This document shows positions 22,706-35,114 of a stretch of DNA of 64,000 bases, piece by piece; the first letter of the stretch is position 1; every line of letters begins with the position of its first letter. Source of the DNA: Effrenium voratum. Taxonomy: Eukaryota; Sar; Dinophyceae; Suessiales; Symbiodiniaceae. The stretch lies in contig CAUJNA010000446.1 of NCBI GenBank assembly GCA_963377175.1, positions 2,268,351 through 2,332,350 on the forward strand, given 5' to 3'. The notes under the pieces are model-generated. The model did no database searches, was not told where the DNA came from, and worked only from the letters and a program-made list of their open reading frames with translations. Position numbers and translations under genes: made by a program.

Positions 22706-23679
22706 TCAACATCACAACTCCCTGTAAAGTCCACTAAAAAAGCTTGGGACTATGCCTTAGTTCATCTTGCTTGGGCTTTTTTCTTGCCCATTTTTGTTGC
22801 TTGGGTTTTCCCTTGCCTTCATCTCTCTTGGGTATTCCCTTACCTTCATCTCTTTCTTCGGGTTTTCAGCACATGCCCCGCATGGGAACAGAGTTGGGGC
22901 CGCCCCTCGAAACGAACCACTTTCTCACCGCCGGGACCTGGAAGAAAGCCAAGGCCGGACCTGGGACCTAGACATGGCGGACCTAGGGACCTGTGCATGG
23001 ACGAAATTCTGCACCTAAGTCCTAGAATGATTCGATCCCCCTGTCGAGTACCAATCAAAAAATGGCTCATGGCTTCCAATTGGTGCAGGATCTCGTCCAT
23101 CCACTGTAGCAGACCCGGAAGTTGAAAGGCCGACTTTGGACAACTGAGCTCAGTGCAGACGCGTAAGGAACATACATCAACACATGCGGTTGGAGTGCCC
23201 CTTCTCATAGATTTCTCAGTGGCCTGCATTCATGCATATGGTAAGGCATACCCAAGTCTTGGCTGCTCCCTCCTCCTCGCCCCCGCACAAAAAAAAAGCA
23301 TAGAATTACAGTGTCCTGACTAGACACCCTTGGAATGATTGTCAATCCCTATCAAGGGGATGATGACCATAACAACCCCAAGTGATAGGGTGCTGACGGG
23401 GGAGAAGGCTTTGCAATGAAAGTCAAGGCTTTGCCAGCGGATCCTTGACTTGTCTTGGCTTATCTTTGGAGTATGCATCACATCCACAACTCCCCCCCTT
23501 GAAGGTCCATGAATCGATTGCATAGGGACCCTTTAATTTTAGAGTTCGAGGGAGGGTCGTGTTAAAGGAAAGCAACAAGAGGGTGGTTTCCCTTGTTTGA
23601 GACAGACCCACTTGCATTTAGGGAACAAAGGGCACCTCTGATAGTTGGCAACTTGAGCAGCAGACTATCTTGCATACTA

Positions 23680-23716
23680 TATATATATATACACCTATAT
23701 ATATATATATATATGT
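23680..23716. repeat. (TA)n microsatellite
   Basis: Two TATATATATATA runs flank a CACC interruption, just before the pentamer array of copy I. Confidence 0.9.
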
Positions 23717-23733
23717 ATGCGCACATGTACGTA

Positions 23734-23824
23734 TGCAAAGCAATGCAATGAAATGCAATGCAATGTAGCGTAATGTAATGTAATGTAATGTAATGCAATG
23801 TAATGCAATGTACTGCAATGTGCT
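23734..23824 (+). repeat. Pentamer array (AATGC/AATGT)n, copy I
   Basis: About 17 units of AATGC, AATGT and AATGA on the plus strand. The same position in copy III (45.1 kb) has the same orientation; copy II (34.8 kb) has the complementary orientation. Confidence 0.9.
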
Positions 23825-24279
23825 GACGTGCGCGTGCAATGTAATGTATGTTTACATTATATACACAATCAAATTCATCAAATTGCGGAAGCGAACCGCA
23901 CCCAACAATTTGTATTGTGGCCCTTTCTGGAAGTGCTACGTGGTCATATGATATGACGTCCTGCTTGCCTTGGGTGGACTCCAGGCCCTCTTTTACCTTG
24001 GGGCGGGCGAAGTAGCTCACGAGCCCTTCTTTCCCTCTACGACTTGGGCTCTACGGAAATCCACTTGAGGGGTGGTTCCTAACATGGGGTCTCGGCAGGT
24101 TGTCCTTGCTTCCAATTGAATCGAAGCTCAGATGCCCAGTGGATTTCCATGGGAAAAAAAGGGCACTCTTCTTTAATTGGTTGGTTTAAAGGGGGACCTT
24201 CCCCAAAAAAAGGAAAAAGGAAGCAACCCACTGGGCAACTGAGGAAACCAGCCCACAAGCCCTGCACGTCGACACCCCC

Positions 24280-24316
24280 GGCATCCTGCGGGGATGGGAC
24301 ATCTGTGGGCACCTCG
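24280..24316. repeat. Block A1, copy II start
   Basis: CCCGGCATCCTGCGGGGATG, GGACATCTGTGGGCACCTCG. Minus strand EVPTDVPSPQDAGG. It immediately precedes a long polypurine tract, as in copies III and IV. Confidence 0.85.
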
Positions 24317-24374
24317 GGCAGCGCTGGAGGAAAAAGCAAGGGCAATCCCGCCTTCCCCGAGCGAGGTGCGATAG

Positions 24375-24620
24375 CAGAAAGAGAGAGAGCGAGAGAGAGA
24401 GAAACAGAAAGAGAGAAACAAGTACAAGAAAGAAATAAAGAGAGAAGAAGAGAAGAGAAGAGAAGAGAAGAGAAGAGAAGAGAAGAGAAGAGAAGAGAAG
24501 AGAAGAGAAGAGAACAGAAGAGAATAGAAGGGAAGAGAGAATAGAAGAGAAGACAAAGGAAGAAGAGAAAGAACAAACAGAAAGAAAGAGGAGGAATGCA
24601 AAAAGAAAGGAACAGGAAAA
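24375..24620 (+). repeat. Polypurine tract (GAGAA)n, copy II
   Basis: About 240 bases almost free of pyrimidines on the plus strand, including a run of some 18 AGAAG pentamers near 24446-24530. Mirror-symmetric purine runs of this kind can form triplex DNA. Ser/Leu/Phe-rich minus-strand frames are artefacts. Confidence 0.95.
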
Positions 24621-24824
24621 GCAAAAGACAAATATACAAACAACGATAAACGTAACTATATAGAGACAAATAAAGAGAACATAAACAAACAAGACATGTG
24701 TATATTATATAATTATATATAAATACGTATATGCATAAGATAGAAAATGCGGAAATGAAAACGAAGAAGAAGAGACAAATAAGTTGAGAACAGAAAGAGA
24801 AGCACCAAGAAACAAAACATGGAT

Positions 24825-24893
24825 AGAATCAGAGAGAGAAAGAGAGGGAGAGAGAGAGAGGCAGAGAGAGAGAGAGAGACACAGAGAGAAAAA
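24825..24893 (+). repeat. (GA)n tract
   Basis: GAGAGAGA runs with AGGGAG and GGCAG interruptions. Second polypurine segment of copy II. Confidence 0.9.
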
Positions 24894-25409
24894 ATATTTC
24901 ATAGCCGCAGACAGCACCAATTGATAAGCCGTTGATGCGAACGCCTGTCAGGAGCCTTCATCATGGTCACAAACCAGATGCTTTGCTAGCTCAATAACAA
25001 AGGGAACCAAAGGGACGTGAACATGGAAACCAATTTTGGAGGCACGCCCATAAAAACCCAGGATCACACGCGCGTGTGACCAAGTTCCGTGTTTCCTTAA
25101 GACGACTTGAGAAAAGTGTTTGGTTGCTCTGGTCTTTGTGCGAAACGTGGGTTGTCCCCACTCTCGTCCTCCCCAAACCAACGATGGACCAATGATGTTG
25201 TCAGTGACCCCAACATTGGTTTGTCTCTCAAACTAGGGGAGCCCAAACAACGGTTCCTTGTGCTTCCCTACAATTCACCCCAAGGGTATCAAAAAGACAC
25301 GCCCAAATCCCAAATGAGGAATCCCCAAAGCCGAGAATCCGATTCCAAAATGGCGAAACCCCCAAATCCGTGGCTCCTTGGTCAACCCAAGTGGCCCAGA
25401 GGGCCACTC

Positions 25410-25460
25410 TCAGCTCTCGGCTGGCGGCAGGGAGGGCGAGTATGAGACCGCAGAGTCGGG
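25410..25460. repeat. Block C, copy II
   Basis: CTCTCGGCTGGCGGCAGGGA then GGGCGAGTATGAGACCGCAG and AGTCGGGAAGGCC. Minus strand LPDSAVSYSPSLPPAES, matching SRSPSMPPAESSG in copies III and IV. Confidence 0.75.
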
Positions 25461-26014
25461 AAGGCCTCGCCCCATGAGCTTGGATCGAACGCCCCGTGAA
25501 ATCGACCCACTCTAGGGGTTGATTCCTTGGACCCATTCGGTCGTGAATTCGGGGTGAATTCGGTCGTGTGAGGTCGGGTCTTGAGCCAATGGATCTAGGG
25601 GTTGATTCCTTGGACCCATTCTTTTCAGCCGTCGCCCTTTTCTCTTTCCCCGATCGCATTTTTGTTCGGGGTTTCTGGCGTTTTCTAGAAAGAAGGATGC
25701 CTGGAAAGAATGGGGAAGATACCCCTAGAACAACTGGGTGGGGCCATGGCAAGCGACCACTGCAAAGCAACCAAGGCCACCACGCCCTCTTGACCAAAGG
25801 GAGCCGCTCAACTGCAAGCGAAACTAAGACGAACAACCATCAACAAGAGCAAACATACAACAGCGAACAAAGAACACATAAGAATATCACACAGAAAGTT
25901 CTGTATTCAACAAATGCGCTGAGAACACAGCCACACAAAAAAATGAGAGGGAGAAAACACACAGCCCGAACTGGGGCGCTGGGATGCACTCCTGCCTGAT
26001 GCGCTGTGCTGGCC

Positions 26015-26030
26015 GGTGCCGTGCGGCACC
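26015..26030. repeat. Block F palindrome, copy II
   Basis: GGTGCCGTGCGGCACC, a 16-base palindrome with one mismatch at the centre, within a conserved context CTGCCTGATGCGCTG(T)GCTGG. Minus strand SEVPHGTGQHSASGRS. Confidence 0.85.
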
Positions 26031-27539
26031 TCAGAAGCCCCGAAGCTCCGAGCCAGCCGGCCATCTGAAGCCCGTTTTTTGAGGACCCCCAAAGAATGAT
26101 GAGTGTCCTTGTGGTTTCCCTTAGAAAAGACACATGTGCCTAAACGGACGATATCAGCCATGTTGCTGATTGCCTACTAAGTTGGTTGAACATCCAAGGT
26201 GAAACAACCAAACTAGGGGTCCATAGCAGGAGGGGAGAAAAGGGACACCCTCTCGCGTGTGTTGAAGGTGCCCTTTTCACCTTTGGAAGGTAACCAAAAA
26301 AAACACACTGCTGTTTTGGGGGTGCGCTATTCTGACGCCTGGGTGTCCCTGAATGATACACTATGTCTGCTTGGGCCACTGGAATCCGGAAACATGCCCT
26401 GTAAAGGAACTTTCATTGTGGGGCATCAGGGCCCCGCTTTTGGCTCGCAAAAATCCCGTGGTGAGGTCGGCAAAATCTGAACGAGGGTTCAGTTGCTTGC
26501 AGCGCTTTGGGGAAATAGAGGGAATCCCCCAAAAAGGGGGGGGGCAATTTTGACAGTCTGTGTTTTGCCCCAAAGGGTCTGTAGGGTATCATTGAAACAT
26601 AAAGCATGAATCAATCAGTCATGTCCGTTGTATTTGTTGGCTGAATTCGCTCACAAAGGGAGTCTTGCATATCTGCAAGATGCTGTTCGAACACAAAGCA
26701 ATAAGTAACGGTGACAATGACAAATTGAGAGAATGCAATCACCTCAAGAACCGGTTCGCCACTGGCAAAACTAGCAGTCAAACATATTTCCCTTTTACAC
26801 CAACCCACAACAGAACAGATCCATATGCCATATGTGTATTTTCGGAAAACGGATGGCACAGGTAAATCACCAAACTGAGGCCAATAGGATCACCTCACCA
26901 AACAGGACACCGACTAGAGCTTCGCACAAAATCGGGATGGATGAACCCGTCTAAAAACTGGGATAAACCACCCTACCGACTGGCGCGAAGTTGGGTTAAT
27001 ACATCGCCAGTACATCACAGCGCTTCCAGTTACCATTGTAGTAGGTTACCAGGGAGAGCCATCAATTGAAAACTTGAGGCAAAATCCATTACCTGCAAGT
27101 AAAGAAAACTCGGAGCCTCGGTGCGAGCCAAGATCTGTGCATTTGCCTGACCTTAACAATATTTGAAGCAAATGTGCATAATGTTGACCCCGCATTGATA
27201 AACCCGTCCTATTTTGTTGGGGAGTGTTCTTCTCAAGTGATGAATCCCCCCTAAGGAGACACGCCCATCTCTCGAAACTGAGCAGTTGAAAAAAGTCCGG
27301 GAATGTCTCTCTTGGGTGAGTCAAACGAATTCAACAGGCACCAAGCCCAGCAACCACCACGCAGACACAACCATTTTCATCTGGGTCTGGGTCCGTCTTT
27401 CGTTGAGATTTATCCTTTTTTGGTGGTTTTAACGGGAAACCCAAAGGAACACCATCTTGGGGGTACCCTAAAACCAAGACGCGCCCGGAACCGCGCCTCA
27501 AGCGAGGGCGCTTCCAGGCGAGAGGTGGACAGCACAGGC

Positions 27540-27565
27540 GAGGTGGGCATCTCGGTGGGCACCTT
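27540..27565. repeat. Block A2, copy II
   Basis: GAGGTGGGCATCTCGGTGGG then CACCTT. The upstream 60 bases (GCGCCTCAAGCGAGGGCGCT, TCCAGGCGAGAGGTGGACAG) match the A2 of copy I almost base for base. Minus strand VPTEMPTSPVLSTSRLEAP. Confidence 0.85.
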
Positions 27566-27815
27566 GGCTCCCGTCCCGCCGCGCGCCACTTCGAAGCGTC
27601 GTGCAGGAGTTGGGTGGCTATAAATCAAAATAGGACGTGGAACCCCGAAAATGGGTGGACTATGGAGGCATATAAACCCATGTGTTGGAACAGGAATACT
27701 CAAAAATGCACCACTGCGCGCGCTGGCACGATTCATGCTGCCCACTGGCGTTGGTTCTGTCAACAAAACAATAGCCCGCGTACTTCATACCACGAGCTAG
27801 CTACTGTGTATGATG

Positions 27816-27842
27816 TCTACATATATATATATATATATACAA
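27816..27842. repeat. (TA)n microsatellite, copy II
   Basis: ACATATATATATATATATAC between A2 and B2. Confidence 0.9.
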
Positions 27843-28732
27843 CAGTTGTACATAGCGCCTATCATCTCTTTTGCCCCTTTGTTCTCCTTGACTTCGCCAA
27901 AGCGTGAGCCGCATCTTAACGCAAGGGAAGCCGGGGAAACCAACAGCCCTCGGGTCCCAGGAAGAGGCCCCGCCTGCGGAGCCTTACCAAGCCGGGCGCA
28001 CGGTCTTTTGAGGGAGCCGTTTTGGGGTAACTTAAAGAAGAACCCAAAGGAACGTGCCCATTTTTGGGGGTCCCCAAGTGGATCTCTTGAGTCTTGGGGA
28101 GCTTGGGTTATTCATTCAAAAGGCCTTCCCACGAACAGTGGAATTCAGAGATGCGAGAACTGCATCGCTAAACAAGGGGTGGACAAAAAGCCTGAGGGAT
28201 TTGTCAGCCTGAAGGAAACTAGGCTGGCCCAACCCCCTGCCAAACATGTGTCTGCGCCAAATTCCTTTGTTCACATCAAGAAAGCTACCAAAGCATCATC
28301 ATCACTCATTAAGGTCCAAAGTCACATCCTGAAAATCGCTCTGAAATTGGTGGTTTAGAGGCAGACCATCCCTCAAAGACAATTTTGGAAGAAGACGTTT
28401 CATACCTCAAAGGTTGATTTGATAGACCCAAAAGTTTTGAGAAACCCTTTCAACATGTAACCACATAGGAAGCACCCCCCCACCTTCCACTCACCGCCCA
28501 TCCCGGCCCCCGCACACCAACCACCCCCTGTCAGGCTTTTGTACAACCACCTCTTTGAGCTTGCAACATAGACTCGGTGTTCATGGAACACCCCCCGCAC
28601 TTGGGTCTTCAAGCTAGCAAGTAGGTCACGACCATGGTTACAAAGAGACTAAACCCAGCTGCTCCAGTCACAACCGCAGTTGTAACCCTGGTTGAAGGAA
28701 AAAGCTCCTTCCCCAAGAAGGGGCCAGGGGCC

Positions 28733-28805
28733 CCCGCCGGCATCTCTGTAGGGGAGACCAGCGCTGATGACCCCAATGCAGAGGAGCCCAGCGCAGCTGG
28801 CAGGG
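28733..28805. repeat. Block B2, copy II
   Basis: CCCGCCGGCATCTCTGTAGG, GGAGACCAGCGCTGATGACC, CCAATGCAGAGGAGCCCAGC. Minus strand GSSALGSSALVSPTEMPAG; plus strand AGISVGETSADDPNAEEPS. Confidence 0.85.
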
Positions 28806-30261
28806 AGCGGAAAACGGGACGTGGCGGTTTTTGGAAATGGACTTGATACAATTTGTGGAGGTTCCCGTTGATGTTCAAAGGCATAAACAGAAGTCATGTC
28901 TGTTCCTGAGATCTCATGAATCGCCCAACAAAGTATATATAGCATCCAAGTTCGGGCTAGAAAGCAAGAATGTGTTCGAACCACGAGTCGAAGCAAGTAT
29001 CGGAGTTCGTGCCTACAACCACCGCATGTTTCACCATGCTTAAACATGTGTCACCACGTTTGAAAAAGGCTGGCTCAGTCGGCTTGTGCGGGCCAACGGA
29101 GGTCTTGCTAAGGCCATACACCGTCACTTTTTGCAGGTCGGCACAAACTTCACCCTTGGGTTGGTTCCCACACAAAAGCAACAATTCAAACGTGGAATGT
29201 GTCCGACGACAGTAGAGATCATTTGATCGTGTTTCAACAACCTCTTCTTGATGTGCTTCAATTGGGGGCGCTGTCTGCTTAATACAATATTGCTTTCTTT
29301 TGCCACGGGGGCAATAAAAATGCATGGGCCTCTATCGGGCTTCCCTTGACCAAATCCCAAAATAGAGACGGATCCCCTACGTATTTCAAGACCAAGTCCA
29401 AACCGTCAAAGAGCTGCATATCAAGAACCGGGTGTAGCCAAATGGGTCTTGTGTATAAGGAGGAGGTAAGGACAACCGCCAATACTGGGGTTGTCCTACT
29501 TTGACACACACCGACACACCCTGGTAGTTCCGCTTGATCTTAATTAATTTGGTCTGTTCTGTTGACTTTTCCTCGGCAAGCATGGCCAACAGGAACGCCC
29601 TGGGCTCTACCAAACTCATCGCTTGTTTGGACGAATTGACATGGAAATCAAAAGGAAGCGGATTGTCCGAACTCCGCCTGATCTGACAGGCAGCGACATC
29701 TCCTTGGTAATCGATGCATGCACGAAGCGATCGAACCAAGAAACCAGCGATGGGGAGAACCTATTAGTTAAATGGTTCGGAACCATGCTTATACACAACT
29801 TACTATGGTCCTCCAAGTGGTTCATAACCAGGGTTCCAATCCATTTAGCTAAGACCCGACCCATCTATTTAGGCCCCAAACCGGAACTTGCAGGTTTTTG
29901 AAAGTGGGGGACGCTCAAAGGGAAACCAAACATCCTGTATTCTTCGGGGACCCCTCAGTAGCCAGCTTATAATCAGGTTGCCTTTGAACTGAAATACAGC
30001 CGGCGGTAACAGTTCCGCAACCCTCGCCCGGATTCTGGGGCCTATCTGTGGGCCCCAAAGCTTTTGACTGAAGAAAGTGCATGGCGCATCACGCAAACAC
30101 CAAGAGATCTGACCATCATGAGGAACCGCTGACCCCATCTGACGGGTGGGGGACAAAAAAGGCAGGCCGCACTTAACCTATTGGGGACAGTGGGACCAAA
30201 CCATACAAACTGCAGGTCGAATGGTTCGCCTTTGGAAAGCGGGCCCGAAGATGTTGCTCAC

Positions 30262-30325
30262 ACTAAGGCCTGGGCTGTGGCCGTTGGGACGCCTGGAGCC
30301 CAAACCAAAAGCCGCCCGACATCAC
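30262..30325. repeat. Block G, copy II
   Basis: Same core as copy I (GGCTGTGGCCGTTGGGACGC) followed by AAAGCCGCCCGACATCACAC, which continues identically in copy III. Confidence 0.85.
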
Positions 30326-31484
30326 ACACCGACCAAAATATGTGCTTGTTCTCGAGTGTTTTGGTTTTGGGTTGTTTTGAGACCGGTTCCTTCGTAAAAT
30401 TGGCTGTGTTGCCGCTTTCGTGCTTTGTTGTCTTTCTTAGCGTCTTGCCTTTTGGCAGGTGTTAAGGCCTTTCCCCCGAGACTTCTCCCAACAAAGAGTT
30501 GCCATGAGGACACGTTTTGCTGCAAGCGATGCTCAATTGAAACCCCTTGACAAGGGCGAGGAATGTCCAGCTCTGGTTGCCCAGCTCTGACCTCTTCTGG
30601 ACGTTCTAGCTTACCTGTTGAGAAACGACAAGTCTGCTTCCTAATTAACTACCTACCAACCGAATAGCTACCTCTGACTTGTCTGTCTATCCATTGGGCT
30701 GGGGTCAAACATCATAGGGGACACATTAGCGAACCATAGAAGCTCAAAATCAGGCCATGAAGAGTGGCTTTCTGATAAAGGGCTGACGCTATGATTTTGG
30801 CAGGATCAAAGTCAGCCCCTGTTTGGTGGTAGGTGAACTGCCTGACTCTTATTGCCGTAGAACGTTAGCACGGAAATCAGCCAGAAACCAACTTATCTGG
30901 CAAGCAGCCTCCGTGCCCTTTCGAAGCAATAGATGGATTCCTGCTGTCCTTGTTTAAAACCAAACTTGAAGCAGTAGAATCCATCGGTTTCTCTGCTAGC
31001 TGAAAGCTTCAGGGGTTCTAACTTCAATTGAAGAAGGAGTGGGTGAGACTCAGAATTGCGCCATCATCTGAGTGGCGGCGCGTTAAGCAAATCCACCAAG
31101 GCTCTGGCAAGCGAGTGCCAATGTTGCAGCATCATGTGCAAATGTTGCAAGCGAATCGGAGCATTTTGTTGAGAGAATTACTTCGGCCGTTCTGCCCGGC
31201 ATGTTAAGCAAATCCACCAACACATCAGCCCTGGGAGGTGAAGCGTTAAGCAAACCCACCAAAACTCCGGCAAGATGCAATATTGTCTATGCGGTTTTGC
31301 CGCGAACCGCCGGAGCACGCCGTTGTAAGAATTATGTTGGCCGCGCTGTCGGGCGTGGCATGTGTGTTGCCGTGTTGGAACGGGCATCTTTAGTCGTTGG
31401 CTGGCAACATTTTTGTTCTCCGGGTCTTTGTTGGCACAATGCACTTGGAAACTGAAGCCAGAAAAACGCCTACAATTCAAACCC

Positions 31485-31550
31485 AAACACTTCTGCCCGG
31501 CCTGACAGCAATGTGCCCGCTTCTGCATCCACTGTTGGCACCTGCAACGT
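31485..31550. repeat. Block E, copy II
   Basis: AAACACTTCTGCCCGGCCTG, ACAGCAATGTGCCCGCTTCT. Minus strand QVPTVDAEAGTLLSGRAE. Confidence 0.85.
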
Positions 31551-32203
31551 TGCGGCTGGAAGGTCCGTCAATCAGGCTGCCTGTTAGGGTTGGTTGAGCC
31601 ACCCATGGTTTAAGCAGAAGTGCAAAAACTAACCCCGTTGATCCATGTTCTACCCTCGTGGCTTGGTCATTGTCTAGAGACAGAGCAATGAATGCTGCGA
31701 ACCAAAGAAACTCAAGCGGTTCTTCGTTCTCTCGTCTCAGCCATGTTTTCCCAACAGAGCAAATCGAGGTACCCTGGGTGGGTACTTTAAGGAGCGTATC
31801 AGGCCATATCCGGGGCATTGCCTCCAGAAACATGTGGCTGCGCCCTGAGACAAAAAGAATCGGGCCATTTACAACTGCATTCTCATCCTTTTCAGAACAA
31901 CAAGCATATCATGTTGTTTGTATTCCTCCTTGCGTTTGAAGTGTTGCTTTAACAACAAAACGATAAGCTTGTTGCGCACCTTCCTCCAACCAACATAGCA
32001 TGTGTGGGGCTGCAAGTGAAAGTTGAAGGACCATGTTTCTGGGAGGAGGGTAAAGTCATGTAGAGTCCATGTCCATAAACTACGGGGTAGTAACACGGAT
32101 GATGAAGCATTCAGGAACTTGTGACCTTAGTACTAAAAGACCACCCCGAGCCAGCCGTGAGCGGCGCCGGCAGTTTCGCGCCTCCACGGTGGCATCCACC
32201 GGT

Positions 32204-32229
32204 GAGGTGGGCAGCTCTGTGGGCACCTC
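32204..32229. repeat. Block A3, copy II
   Basis: GAGGTGGGCAGCTCTGTGGG then CACCTC. Minus strand EVPTELPTSPVDATVEAR. Confidence 0.85.
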
Positions 32230-32602
32230 GCAGAGAGGAGTTGGCCGTCTGCCCAACCAGACGCAGACTGCGAATGATGGCTTGGTGTTTTTTTGTTTTT
32301 TTGTTTTTTCCCCGTTGCAAGATGGAACACAATTCTGTGGGGTGGCTTGACGGTTCGTTGGCTTTAAAGTGAAACTTGGGTGTCACAAACTCCTCTGAAC
32401 TCTAAAGAGCTAAAAGCCTAAGGGTGTGGCTGGGAACAGGAGGGATAAGGGGATGACCAAACCTAAGGGAAATGCGTAAATGCGCCTTCGACTTTCCAAC
32501 TGAAGCCCACATTGACAAAGAAAACCGCCAACAGGGCTCTATTTTAAAAAAATGGTGTGAAACATCATCCCCCCCCAGCTCCTTTCGACCCGTCGGGCCA
32601 CC

Positions 32603-32665
32603 GCGCCGGCATCTCCGACGGAGACTCCACCGCGGAGGACGCCATCGAAGAGTAAACTGGCGGCT
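32603..32665. repeat. Block B3, copy II
   Basis: GCGCCGGCATCTCCGACGGA, GACTCCACCGCGGAGGACGC, then AGAGTAAACTGGCGGCTG. Minus strand ASSAVESPSEMPARWPDG. The plus frame meets TAA. Confidence 0.85.
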
Positions 32666-33701
32666 GCGTTGAAGGGACTGGTTTGCGTGGCTCCCTTATT
32701 ACTTTGGAGGGCCCTTGGGTGGCAATGAGCAACTTATCTTACAGAATGCTACATCCTACATACAACCCACTTGAGAACCTCACCAAACGAAGCTACCAAT
32801 CAACTTATGTTTCCGGGTCCTCTTTCAAGCGATGCGCTCAAAGTACTTTCGCTCACTGGGATACATATGATAAGCATGGGGACTGCACACTTCCGGCATA
32901 GACTTTCCAACAAGAACCTGCATTGCTTCCAGCCCTCAGCTCCCACCTGCGTCCCCAGTGCGAAGCTTGAGTGTCCACTCCACCCATCCAAAGCCCCAGC
33001 CCCAGACTCAACCCAGCGTCCCCATGCCTAATATTAGCCCAGACCACCCTGCGGCCAGCTTAAGCCCGAGTTCAAGTTCCTGGCAAAAACTTGGCACTGC
33101 AGCCCACCAGGCTGCTCAACCCAGCCGCCATCAATTGCTCAAGCCTGCATTACTCTTATGGTTCTTTCGATCCTGGTCGAGGCGGGCAGCGCGAATTAAA
33201 GACCCTTTGGGAACAAGGAGACTATTGAAAGCAAGAAACAGTGCACAAGCAGTGCGGACATGCGGATTGATTCAAAGTGGACAGTACCGTCTGTTGTGAA
33301 AAGGGTTGTGCATTAGTGGCAAGGGAAAGCTCTGCGTTGAACTAGCGCACATGCGGATAGGCGGGGTTTTAGCGGAATGCTCAATTGATTCCAACTAAAT
33401 CGTTCGTGCAAGCGAACCAATTCATCTCAAAACCTTGGCAAACGGCGGTAGATTACACGGATTGCCAAATTCATCCCTAGTTGTAGATCTCACTTCCCGA
33501 AAAAGTTGGCCAGAAAAGTCCAACATGGTGTTTTCCACTAACATGGTCCTCCCAAACAGTTTAAACTCCGTGAACTCAGAAAGCGAGATCTTTGGCATCC
33601 ACCATACCCTTTTCCTACTGAGTCGATTGGCTGCTGGAAGTTCGAGCTTTCTATCTGCCATGAAACGAACCCCCCCGCCCAAAAAACACCTCCGTGGATG
33701 A

Positions 33702-33763
33702 GCTCGTTTTCCCCCCCGCCCGCCCCCCCCGCCCCCCCCGCCCACCCACCCCCCCCCCCCCGT
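33702..33763 (+). repeat. C-rich tract with quadruplex potential
   Basis: Multiple runs of 7-14 C interrupted by G, A or T. The minus strand has at least four long G-runs. Confidence 0.9.
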
Positions 33764-33969
33764 TGTTTCGTCGTTTCTCAGTAGCGAATGAGGATATGAC
33801 GCCTAGGATCCCTGGTCCGCTTCCTTCCCAAACCCCCCGTTCAGTCCTCACCCCCAGACCCCCAGACCCAGCGGATTTCCCGACCAGACTCGGCCTTGGA
33901 AGTTGTGAAGTGCAGCCCCCAATAGAAAACGCGAAGCTCGCTGCTTCAAAAAGCCCAAGCTCAAGCCGC

Positions 33970-34030
33970 GGCGCCTGCCGACCTGCCCGGAACTGGCACC
34001 TCCTGCACGCCGAAAGCAGCGGCGGAACAA
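33970..34030. repeat. Block D, copy II
   Basis: CGGCGCCTGCCGACCTGCCC, GGAACTGGCACCTCCTGCAC, GCCGAAAGCAGCGGCGGAAC. Minus strand GVQEVPVPGRSAGA. Confidence 0.8.
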
Positions 34031-34816
34031 TTTCGGCGGGCGCGCGCGATACGTAATGCTAACTTTAGCCATGACAATGGAAAAGCTGTATTCGCCATTC
34101 ATGATTCAGCCCCTTGTATTATGATGCTGTATATGGGCCTTGCTATGACCTTTATGAGGCCAGGCAGTAGAGCCACCTATCAGAATGGCCCTTCGGGAGT
34201 GTTTGGGCGGCGCTCTTCCAAACACGATCTCTCACTGCCAGCAGAAAGCGAGCGCCTTTTGGGGCCTTGACTAGAAGTAGAAGTTAGAAGTGGTGATGGC
34301 CCTAGCAAGAAACCCGAAAGTTGAAAAGGCCGACATTGGACAACTGAGTTTTCGTTGCAACCGCAAAAGGAATATAAAGCAACATATACGGCGGGCAGTG
34401 GGAAGGATGCCTTTGCTGAAGTCATACCCAAGTCTTGGCTGCTCCCCCCCCCGGCCTGACAGACACCCTTGGAATGATTGTCAAGCCCTACAACAGGGAT
34501 GATGACCATAACGACCCAAGTGATAGGGTGTTTTGACCATGACATATCTAAGTGGACTGAGAGGGCTTTGGTATGAAAGTCTCAAGGCTTTAGCGGACCC
34601 TTGGCTTGTCCTTGGCTTCTTCAGGGATAGCGGCGAGTGCATATCCCCCCACGACTCACCCCTTTGAAGGTCCATCAATCGATTGCTTAGGGACCCTTTA
34701 AAGTCTGCGGGAGGGTTGTTTGGAAGGAAAGCAACAACAAATCAAAGCGGGGTGGTTCCCCTGTTTGAGACAGACCAAGTTGCATTCAGGGAACATAAGA
34801 GCATTGTATATCCTTG

Positions 34817-34877
34817 CATTGCATTGCATTGCGTTGCGTTGCGTTGCATTGCGTTTGCATTGCATTGCATTGCATTA
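34817..34877 (-). repeat. Pentamer array in inverted orientation, copy II
   Basis: About 12 units of GCATT/GCGTT on the plus strand, i.e. AATGC on the minus strand. Flanks (GTTTGAGACAGACC before, GGTCATGTGTCTTTCCTGCT after) have the same orientation as in copies I and III. Confidence 0.9.
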
Positions 34878-35114
34878 TGATATGGAATTACTTGCCGTTA
34901 TGTTACAATAGTGGTCATGTGTCTTTCCTGCTTGCTTTGGAGGTGGCGCAAGTCATATTAGAACTTCAGTGGACTTGGGCTCCACGAGAACCCATTAGGG
35001 GGTCCTAAAATTCGTCTAAGGCAGGTTGGACTTTTGTCTATACACTAGCCAACAAGGGGTTCCCCCATTTTAGGATTTAGGCAACACCCTTCAGTGTTCC
35101 CTTCGCGTCCACAT

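Larger units (their letters stand above)
12900..24279. repeat. Array unit, copy I (most diverged)
   Basis: Ordered blocks match copies II and III: weak F (13045), A2 (13721), B2 (15054), a CCGCCTGATCTGAC block (16040), G (17293), E (17881), an ATGTGGCTGCGCCC block (19315), A3 (20420), B3 (21441), D (22650), AT and pentamer repeats (23680-23824). Spacing differs from copies II and III, notably B2 to A3 (about 5.4 kb here, 3.5 kb in copy II). The left edge is uncertain because no A1 block was found upstream. No intact gene is supported. Confidence 0.65.
24280..35114. repeat. Array unit, copy II
   Basis: A complete unit of about 10.83 kb. Block order: A1 (24280), polypurine tract, C (25410), F (26015), A2 (27540), (TA)n, B2 (28733), a conserved ~1.2-kb segment (28.6-29.9 kb, matched at 39.3-40.4 kb), G (30262), E (31485), ATGTGGCTGCGCCC block (31830), A3 (32204), B3 (32603), D (33970), pentamer array (34817). 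No intact gene is supported; frames up to about 200 codons either come from simple repeats or do not keep frame between copies. Confidence 0.85.

Noticed and set aside
24079..24692. Minus-strand frames of 140-196 codons rich in Ser, Leu and Phe
   Set aside because: Translation of the polypurine tract; similar frames arise at 35.15-35.85 and 45.97-46.45 kb for the same reason.
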